A DNA stretch of 52,043 nucleotides, taken from NCBI GenBank assembly GCA_015680685.1, contig MNCI01027496.1, forward strand, positions 1,579,803-1,631,845. Reading direction: 5' to 3'. The stretch comes from Gnetum montanum. Taxonomy: Eukaryota > Streptophyta > Gnetopsida > Gnetales > Gnetaceae. The position numbers and the translations under genes are program-made. A model generated the notes under the pieces. The model searched no databases, was not told the DNA's origin, and was given only the letters and a program-made list of their open reading frames with translations. Of the stretch, positions 44,724-52,043 are shown in pieces; the stretch's first letter is position 1; each line of letters starts with the position of its first letter.

Positions 44724-44728
44724 ATACA
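44724..44728. repeat. target-site duplication ATACA (right)
   Basis: Pairs with 43907-43911. Confidence 0.85.
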
Positions 44729-45284
44729 CTTTCTAAAATTCTATCCTAATGTAAATATGATCATGTATAAAAAATAATTAACTACAAAATATCAAAGATA
44801 GAGCATGTCAAAATGGCGTTTCATCAAGTATCATACAAATAGGAAAGCAAGAATATTATAACTGTTGCCACACATATAGCAAGAACTAATCCAAGTTTTT
44901 CAACCAATATTTAAGCTTGAAGTGAAGTATGAATGTTGAGGAGGAAGTAATCTATTTTCAAAATAAGTAATTAGTATGGATCTTCATCTTGGTAAATCCT
45001 AGATTGGAAAAACAACAAGCACCTAGGTGGTTGCCTTATCCGCAAGGCAACTATAGGTAGTAGTTTCACCACTAGACGTATTATCTAAGTGGAGTGCCTC
45101 CTTAACCTCAAGAGTAGTATCAGCAATGGCAACACCCATAGTCATGGGGAATGCCACCACCATGGCAAAAATATCCTTATAAGTAATTTGATCCCTATGG
45201 ATACTATGTCCAATAGCCAATTTTCTACAAAGTACCTTCTCCAAGGAGGAAGTCTCCTTCTTCCATTTATTCTCCTCAGCACTT
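44729..45284. other. unassigned stretch with an 88-codon minus frame
   Basis: A minus-strand frame at 45289-45023 is open for 88 codons and reads like soluble protein (EKVLCRKLAIGHS, TYKDIFAMVVAFPMT). I do not recognise it. It could be a piece of a retroelement extra ORF joined head-to-head with the Athila-like remnant, or chance. Nothing else is seen. Confidence 0.3.
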
Positions 45285-46280
45285 ATCAACTCCTACACCA
45301 CAACCAACCACATCTTTACCACCTACTCCATCTATGTAGGGTAAAATTCTCATGCAACCATAGTAAGGAAATGCCACAAGGATAGTGAATCTATTGCCTA
45401 GTATCCATCTATGTGGTCTTGAATCCAAGTTTCATAAGAGGCCATTCTTCAAAACCAACATCCCAATGAAACCCTCACAAACACCTGTGGCTATCAACCT
45501 TGCGACTGCTACCTCTCAAAATCCTGTCGAACCACCTTCAAATCAAAAATCTCCCCAAATCCACATTATAATGTTAACCCATGTGGTCATAGATTAGATA
45601 AAGGTCAACCACCTTTCTAGGAAGAGATCTAATCCTGAGAGTCCTCTCATCTACTTACAAATTGCAAGAAATGAACCATGCAAGGCTCTTTTAGATTCAA
45701 GTTCCAGAGTCAACTTAATTTTCCAAGATATGTACAAGGCTTGGAACTTGCCTCCTTTGCAAAAAAACAACACCATATTAGAGTTAATGGATCAGTCCAT
45801 CACTATTTCTTTGGGGCTAGTGGAGGATATTGTGACTACCATTTGTGGGTTGTCATATCTTATTGATTTCTTGGTGATCTATGTGGAAAATTATAATTGG
45901 GACTTCCTTATTATTATGGGAAGGGCATGGTTTAGCATCATAAATGCTAGAATAGGAATTTGAGACCTTTCCTTGGAAATTTCTAAGGAAAATGTATTTT
46001 GACAAGTTGAAAAGAAGAGAGTTCCATGCATCACATGCAGTGACATAGGGTACCATTATGTGCAGAAACTATGAACCATCAAAGACACATCACTTTAAGC
46101 ATGCAATTAGTGTGATAAAATAGTAGTGATTCAAAGGTGCCTATATGCAAAAATCAAAAAACAAGAAGGTACCTAGTGCCTAATAACAAATGATAGAACT
46201 GAATCAAATGTGTGCATGGAACTAGCTTAGAGCCTTACTAGCATCTATGTTGAAAGTATGGATAAAATGAAGTAACTCCA
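45285..46280 (+). pseudogene. gag C-terminus and protease, second Athila-like copy
   Basis: Pro-rich gag tail, then the protease loop LLDSSSRVNLI at 45688-45720, in which the Gly after the catalytic Asp-Ser is replaced by Ser. Next comes the open stretch at 45730-45963 with MDQSITISLGLVEDIVTT, matching 10454-9966 (minus). Stops follow from 45961. Confidence 0.82.
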
Positions 46281-46559
46281 TTACCAACTCTCCAATGCAT
46301 AAAGAAAAATGGATTGGGGAGAGTTGGAAATCCCTAATAAATTCAAGTAAGATCCCCTTTAATTAAAGCCTCTTCTAGTAGGCATGGAATAGGCTTTTCT
46401 CAATAATGAAAAGTCGATGATCATCAATGCTAGACTTGCTTTTGAACAAAAATAGAAATTATTGAAAGTGGCGAAAAAATGTTCAACCTTTACTTGGTCA
46501 TATCATGAGCTTACAAGAATCAATCCTTGGATATGCCAATACCATATCTACACAAAAGC

Positions 46560-47850
46560 CTCTATTAAATTAAAGAGGCAACCACAATGATTATTGAACC
46601 CCAAACTCAAGCAAATTATGGAGCAGATTGAGCAGCTCCTCAAAGATGGGTTTATCTACCCGATTGTGGATAGTGAATGGGTTAGCTCACTAGTTATTAT
46701 TCTAAAGAAAGGAGAAAATGGAGAGTCTGCATAGACTTTCAATTGTTGAACATGGCGACATACAAGGACCACTTTCTATTGCCATTTGTGGACCAAGTGT
46801 TAGACACCATAGCGAGACATTGCTATTACAGTTTCCTGGATGGTTATAGTGGGTATAATTAAATCTAGATAGCATTTGAGGACCAGGCCAAACCTACATT
46901 CATAATTTCTTGTGGAAATTTTTCATACAAAAAGATGTCTTTTGGCCTATGTAATGCCCTTACAACATTCCAAAAATTGGTCCTTAGCATCTTTCAAGAA
47001 CAAATTGGTAGTAAGGTAGAAGTCTTCATGGATGACTTTTCTACCTATGGGGCTACATTTGAACAAGCCTTAGACCAACTTGAGCAAGTAATTCAAAGAT
47101 GTATGAAGACTAGTTTAAGGCTCAACTAGCAAAAGAGCCATTTGATGGTCCAAGAAGGCATTGTCTTAGGGCATAGAATTTCTAGAAAATGGATTGAGGT
47201 AAATCTAGAAAAGTATAGGTCATCCAAGGAATCACTAGGTAGCCAAAAAATGGTAAAATATGTAAGGTCATTCCTTGGACACATTGGTTATTATAGGATC
47301 TTTATTAAGAAATTTTTGAAAATCATTAAACTATTGGTGGAGTTGATAAAGAAGGATGCACCATTCACCTGGTTCAAGGAATGCAAAAGCACATTCCAAT
47401 AGTTAAAATAAAAGCTTGTGGAAACTTCAATTATATAGGTACTTGATTGGTCTAGGCCATTCTGCATCATGATGGATGCATCAAATTATGCGTTGGAGGC
47501 AGTTCTTACACAATTGGACAATTAGAAACATCCTTACTATATCCATAGTACAAGTTGAAGCATTGTGGATGTACAATAAAACTACACCACCATTGAAAAG
47601 GAGCTCATGAAAATGGTGTATGCCTTAGAGAAATTTAGGCACTATGTGCACGGATATCAAGTTTTTGTGCACATAGACCATAGTGCTATACAGTTCCTTA
47701 TAAATAAACCAACGGTGAGCCCCCATGTCATATGATGGCTAGTGATTCTTCAAGAATTTGATCTTATGCTGATAGAAAAAAAAAAAGAAACCAAGAATGT
47801 GGTCGTTGACCACTTGTCATGGTTATGATGGAACAATAAGGAGGATGTAG
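46560..47850 (+). pseudogene. reverse transcriptase and RNase H, second Athila-like copy
   Basis: QIEQLLKDGFIYPIVDSEW at about 46625, a frameshift near 46715, the YSGYN region at about 46850, then an open frame at 46935-47129 with MSFGLCNALTTFQ and the intact catalytic FMDDFSTYG. The next open frame (47142-47402) has GIVLGHRISRKWIEV and VRSFLGHIGYYRIFIKKF, followed by RNase H traces (about 47470, MMDASNYALEAVLT) ending near 47830. Confidence 0.87.
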
Positions 47851-48099
47851 GACCTTTATTTGATCAATTTCAAGATGAACTCCTCTTTTTCGGAGTTGTT
47901 GAAGTTGAAATCCCAAAGATTCTAATTGATATGATCACATCCTTTCCTACCTACTCACTCAAGAAATGCTACATAAATGGGATAATAGAAAAAAATAATA
48001 GTTTCTTCACTCGGCCAAACACTACATGAATATCAAGGGCAACCTCTACAAGAGTTATGCGGATGGCCTAGTATGATGGTGTGTACTTGATGATGATCA

Positions 48100-48927
48100 A
48101 CTTCAAATCTTCTAGGATGCTCATGAAGGCCCTTATGGGGGCCACTATATTGGGAGGAGGACAACCATTAAAATCCTCATGATAGAGTATTATTGGCCAA
48201 AAATCTTCAAGGATGCCCATCAATTCCTCTATTCATGTCATGAATGCCAAAGAGATGGAGGTATAACTACATGAAAGGAAGGGCCCCAACAATGGATTCA
48301 ATGAATGGAGCCTTTCAATCTTTGAAGCATTGACTTCATGGGGACCATCAACCCTATGTCAAATATAAAGGTGTATACCATTATCATTGTTGACTGTTAT
48401 ACTAAATGAGCTAAAGCTTTTGTTGCCACCGACTATTAATCCTCTATGGTAGCATGGTTTGTAAAAAATATGGCAAATAAGTTTGGTGTGCCAAGGGCAC
48501 TACTTTTTTTTTATATTGGAACACATTTTACAGGTGCCAATTTTTGGAAACTTATGTGACACTTAGGGGTAGAACACAAACTCACAACTTCATACCACCC
48601 CCAAGCCAATGGTCAAGTAGAGTTTACTAATAGGAAAATAACTAAGATACTAACATGTACAGTAAGTAAGTATAGGAAAGACTAGAGCACCAAACTTAAC
48701 AATGCTCTTTGGGTTTATCGGTCAACATGGAAGCTTTCTATAGGTTATTCCCCTTCTGAGTTATTGTATGAAAAACATCCAACTCTTTTTATTCAAGCAA
48801 AGCTCTATATACATTTAATGACTTGTGAACTTGAACTTGATTTAAGTATAGCTGAAAGAGAATGATTAATGAACTTAAACACGCTAGATGAAATCTAATT
48901 AGTTTCCTTGTCCTTGAAATGACTCGT
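48100..48927 (+). pseudogene. integrase, second Athila-like copy, cut off
   Basis: HECQRDGG zinc-binding end at about 48240, SIDFMGTINPMSN (first Asp) at 48330 and FGVPRALLFFYIGTHF, where the second catalytic Asp is lost. SYHPQANGQVEFTNR keeps the Glu. The frame reaches the LNTLDE segment of the C-terminal domain and is interrupted by the LTR at 48928. Confidence 0.85.
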
Positions 48928-50358
48928 TGTTGGTAACCGTTTGGGACGCGACCGTCAACCAGTGTCCTCGAACAGGATTTAGGTGCATGCTGGTCTCTGG
49001 CAACACCAAGGACCAGATACCCCCCAATAAACTCAGTAGTTAATGTGAGTATGTGTGTGTGCTGTTGCGGCGTGCGATTGTGAGAAATGTAACGATTGCG
49101 TTGTATGTGAACTACAAATGACTTACTTTAAAGAGATTCAGCCAACTTTGCCAAGTACTGTGAGTTGTTGAAAATTTCCTATTTTGTTCAACTGCCTAGT
49201 CTACGCGGTCCTTATAATACCTACTTGTAACAAATAAAATTTTGTAAAAACATTTGAGCACAACTCCGCAATCTACTCCTAATTTTCCCCAAAGAAAGAG
49301 ATAGTTCCACAAGAAAACTAGAAATAGAGAAAGATTCGATGGAAATAAGCAGAAAAGAAAAGAAAGCAAATTTGTGTAGACCTCAAATATTTAAACAAGG
49401 TAAAATGACACGAGTAAACACTTCGCAATAAAGCTATCCCAAATTCAATATCTACGAATTGTTCAAACTTCCAAGGCTCAAACAAGCAATATCTTCAAGA
49501 CAATCCTACTATGCTACCAAAAATTGCTGCGTAAACTACCACGTACGAGACTCCATTTTGACTAGATAATAGATGTCAACGATTGCATTCAAACAGAACC
49601 TTTAAAAGACTTGACAATTTCTGATTGAAATACCACGGGAATTCACTTTAAAGATAAAAAGAAGCTATTTTGGTCCCATCAAAATACCAAAGATTTTCTG
49701 AACCCTCTCGACTACTGAATTGTTCAACGGCGTGACTACAAACAGAGGCTCTCTTACAACAATCCCAATAGCAGTTTCCACACGTTGCACAATAATGAAA
49801 TTTACTACTAAAATGCTCTTAAGGCTTTTAAACACAAGCGCTTCTATGGCAAAATTTTAATAGAAATTTCTATTGAGCAACAAGAACAGTAAGAGCAATC
49901 TAAAAATCCCAAAATTACTTGCCAAGGATGATACTATCTAAACCACTAGCTAAAAAATTTAAACAAAACAAAAAATGAAATGAATAACTCATAGGACCAT
50001 GACAAAGAGGCTGAAATCTTTATTCTAGCAAACCATCTTGCAAGTAATTGTCACAACTTCTTCTTTACAAAATGCTCTTCTCCCCAAGACTCAAATTGTC
50101 TCCAAGTGAGAGCCCAAGTGCTAACTAGTAGCCTTCAAAGTGTGATGTATGAGATCCCAAGTGTGATGTTATGTTCTCCCCCCCTTTTTATCTCTACCTT
50201 GAAGCCCTTTTGTAGGTGTCAAAGGTAGTTACATAGGCAAAATATCTCACCTAAATTCTCTCCCAAGTGACTTGCCCAACAAGTTAGGGAGTATTTAACT
50301 TAGGAAGTTAGGAAGTTAGGGAATAGATAAATATTGTTTATGAAAAATAATTCCAACA
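48928..50358 (-). mobile_element. copia-type LTR, 1.43 kb
   Basis: TGTTGG at 48928 and CCAACA ending at 50358 are perfect inverted termini. Just upstream on the minus strand is GTGAGAT, resembling the GGGAGAT polypurine end of plant copia elements. A TATA-like GATAAAAAGGGG lies at about 50191-50180 and an AATAAAG signal near 50019. It interrupts the Athila-like integrase. No second LTR or coding interior was found to the right, so it is a 3' LTR with its interior lost or decayed, or a solo LTR without a visible duplication. Confidence 0.6.
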
Positions 50359-50526
50359 ATCTCACATAATTGTTCATAAGTATATCAATAATCTTTGCTT
50401 TGTTCTAGGATTTGGAGGATGCTTATGGAGCTCTTAATGTTTTAATAATAAGATGATAATACAACATTTACCTTGGAATAAATGTTGTGGGTGCGTTGTT
50501 CTTAAATATTTTGTGGATGTGTAAAA
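50359..50526. other. short unassigned stretch
   Basis: AT-rich sequence between the copia-type LTR and the CpG-richer segment; possibly residual interior of that element. Confidence 0.3.
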
Positions 50527-50754
50527 ATGACCGAAAAAATCAAATTTGAAACTTTAAGCCCGAATGCAAGGGCGCTAGACCTGGAACAGTTATCAAACAT
50601 TTCAGAAATATCCCGCTCTTGTCCAGGATCGTTAGCAACCACCACCGTGGGAGAAGGCTCAGCAACTGCACCCGACACTGTTGCTACGTTTGGTTATTGG
50701 GAGAAAGATCTGGAAACGGATATAATTCACTGGACGGATAGCCCTGGATCATAG
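50527..50754 (+). CDS. unassigned 75-codon ORF
   Basis: Opens MTEKIKFETLSPNARALD and ends in a motif GYWEKDLETDIIHWTDSPGS before a TAG. Composition is balanced and CpG is retained, unlike the surrounding transposon remnants, so it may be an exon or a recently inserted piece. The last 70 bp are repeated directly downstream. I do not recognise the product and have no evidence that it is expressed. Confidence 0.25.
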   Translation: MTEKIKFETLSPNARALDLEQLSNISEISRSCPGSLATTTVGEGSATAPDTVATFGYWEKDLETDIIHWTDSPGS

Positions 50755-50840
50755 GGTTTTGGTTGCCTNCTTGGTTACTGGGAGAAAGATCTGGAAATGG
50801 ATGTAATTCACTGGACGGATAGCCCTGGATCATAGGGTTT
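50690..50840. repeat. 70-bp direct duplication around undetermined bases
   Basis: 50690-50758 and 50771-50840 are about 95 percent identical (GGATAGCCCTGGATCATAGG in both). Undetermined bases lie at 50769 and 50841, one between the copies and one directly after the second. It could be a real tandem or the two sides of an assembly join. Confidence 0.8.
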
Positions 50841-50879
50841 NCATTTTTGTAAATCGTTCTTCAAAATTCCTGCCATTAA

Positions 50880-51240
50880 TTTTAGGGTTTAGAGCAATCG
50901 CATCGTAGATCTGCTGCTGCGGTAGAGCACCCTTTTGTTTGTTTTTTTAAAATTTAATGGCGAGGGTTCAGCGACACGGCATCCGCGCGGAGCTCTTGGT
51001 GACTCCGTTTGCCCTGGCACGGGCGGCCAACGCTACTTATGGTTTGCTATTTTAATGCTGATGTCTGCTTTTCTGAGTTACGCGGCGCAGCACACATCAG
51101 CGTCATTGGAGGCAGGCGAATCAACTGTATAAAGGTTGAATTCGGATGTGAGTCTCTCTTCTTTGAATTCGCGTCCCTGTAGAAGAAATTTCGGCACAAC
51201 GCGGCCAACAGAGATGCCGCTGATTTGGGTAAAAAGAACA
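50880..51240 (+). other. CpG-rich segment with possible short exon
   Basis: Retained CpG (TTCAGCGACACGGCATCCGC and onward). An ATG in good plant context (AATGGCGAGG) at 50957 opens 32 codons. In another frame 50935-51132 has no stop for 65 codons and contains a hydrophobic run (FAILMLMSAFL). Neither is recognised. It could be a first exon of a gene to the right or an LTR leader. Confidence 0.3.
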
Positions 51241-52043
51241 GTTAATTTTACACGAAACAGAAAAACATTTCAGAGCAAAAACCCTTGCATTCTTTTGCAT
51301 TAGGATTAATGTGATTCCTGCGATTTCTGTAACGAAAAAACTAGCATTCTTTTGGATTGTTTTTCTTTCCTCCATCTTTCTTCCATTGCGTACAAGGGCT
51401 GGAACTGTGTTTGCATTTTTTCCTTGCCGTAAAAAACATTATTCAAACCTTAGTATATTAACTTTGATATTTTCCTTAATACATCCGTAAACGGGGATCG
51501 GCTCTTTTAGCTTTCCACTTGTTTTTCATCCTTCATTTTCCAAAGGAGCATGATGAATTTTCCTTATCATTTGAAAAACTTTATCTTCCTTTAACAATTC
51601 TTCTTGAACATCAAAGTATTACAATATCAATAAAGCACAACCAACATGTATATTTCTCTTGATTATCCTTTGTGACTTATTCATATTTTATCATCTTTGT
51701 TGCTCCATGAAATGGCTAAATGTGTCAACATTTCTGCCCCCTTAAAAGCTTGAAGAAATTTATGCCTCATTTTGAAACTGAAACATACTAAAATTTTCAT
51801 TGAATTTCTACATTCAAAAGAAATCTTTTTTGAGGAAAATTCCCATTTAACATAAGATGTGATGGGACAAAAACCTCATTCCTAAGAAAAATAAAAAACT
51901 GTACATCATCAAGTCCTTCATGGACTATTCTTGGGATGGAAACTGAATTGTGAGGGTCACCTTAGTGGGAATTCTCATCTCTCTCACTGTTTCATAGTAG
52001 ATTTCTGATGTGATGAAGGCAGTCTTGTTGTTCTCTTGTTTGG
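51241..52043. other. unassigned right edge
   Basis: No domain, RNA gene or repeat recognised. The 84-codon minus frame at 51375-51121 is low-complexity and not supported. Confidence 0.3.

Larger units (their letters stand above)
45285..48927 (+). mobile_element. second Athila-like element, 5'- and 3'-truncated pol remnant
   Basis: Collinear with 10,800-7,330 of the 12.6 kb element in opposite orientation: gag C-terminus (SLPPTPSM, then TIMLTHVV-like IIMLTHVVID), protease, RT, RNase H and integrase. It has no LTRs of its own here. The left end fades at about 45285. The right end stops within the integrase C-terminal domain (LNTLDE) exactly where the LTR at 48928 begins. Confidence 0.88.

Noticed and set aside
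45023-45289. 88-codon minus-strand ORF as a gene
   Set aside because: No recognised family, no splice or promoter signals, and squeezed between two transposon remnants; kept only as a note in the unassigned stretch.
51998-52030. Similarity of the right edge to intron 1 of the zinc-finger gene (16-base match AGATTTCTGATGTGAT)
   Set aside because: A 16-base match is about as frequent as expected by chance in a 52-kb self comparison, and the match does not extend.

Overview
The window looks like nuclear DNA of a seed plant with a large, repeat-rich genome and low gene density. A gymnosperm such as a conifer would fit, but that is inference. One multi-exon gene with plant splice sites and a plant-type QALGGH zinc finger sits among nested, CpG-decayed Ty3/gypsy, Ty1/copia and LINE remnants. 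There is no prokaryotic-style organisation.

Layout: (1) 1-335 is the start of an Athila/Tat-like LTR. (2) 336-13716 holds an older LTR of the same family, split by a complete but decayed 12.6 kb minus-strand Athila-like element (910-13489; TSD ACACT; gag, protease, RT, RNase H, integrase and an extra env-position ORF). (3) 13717-17286 has a 15-bp minisatellite, an unassigned stretch, and a 1.57 kb LTR with a TATA box and a CpG-rich GC-rich leader. (4) 18513-21481 (minus) is an apparently intact four-exon gene for a 352-residue single C2H2 zinc-finger protein. (5) 22.8-24.9 kb holds three local tandem-repeat fields. (6) 24968-31784 is a decayed minus-strand Ty3/gypsy element. (7) 32875-39690 is a plus-strand chromovirus-like Ty3/gypsy element with a fragment of the Athila-like LTR inside. 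(8) About 40.65-41.77 kb is a LINE ORF2 remnant. (9) 41969-43224 is a copia-type 3' LTR. (10) 43912-44723 is a solo Athila-like LTR with TSD ATACA. (11) 45285-48927 is a second, plus-strand Athila-like pol remnant, cut off by a copia-type LTR at 48928-50358. (12) 50.5-51.2 kb is a CpG-rich segment with short unassigned ORFs.

The most striking signal is regulatory. Upstream of the TATA box, LTRs of three lineages (Athila-like, chromovirus-like, copia-type) carry arrays of a six-base palindrome GAYRTC (GATATC, GACATC, GATGTC). The sites repeat with spacings of mainly 20 and 14 bp (or about 34 = 20+14). Flanking bases differ between families (CGC..GCG, TA..TA, AAA..TTT) while the core and the spacing recur. 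This could be a shared enhancer grammar acquired separately by unrelated retrotransposons.

No retrotransposon here appears able to code for a complete polyprotein: every copy has stops, frameshifts or lost catalytic residues. The zinc-finger gene is the only ordinary host gene I can support. All coordinates were read by eye; domain boundaries in decayed elements are approximate.
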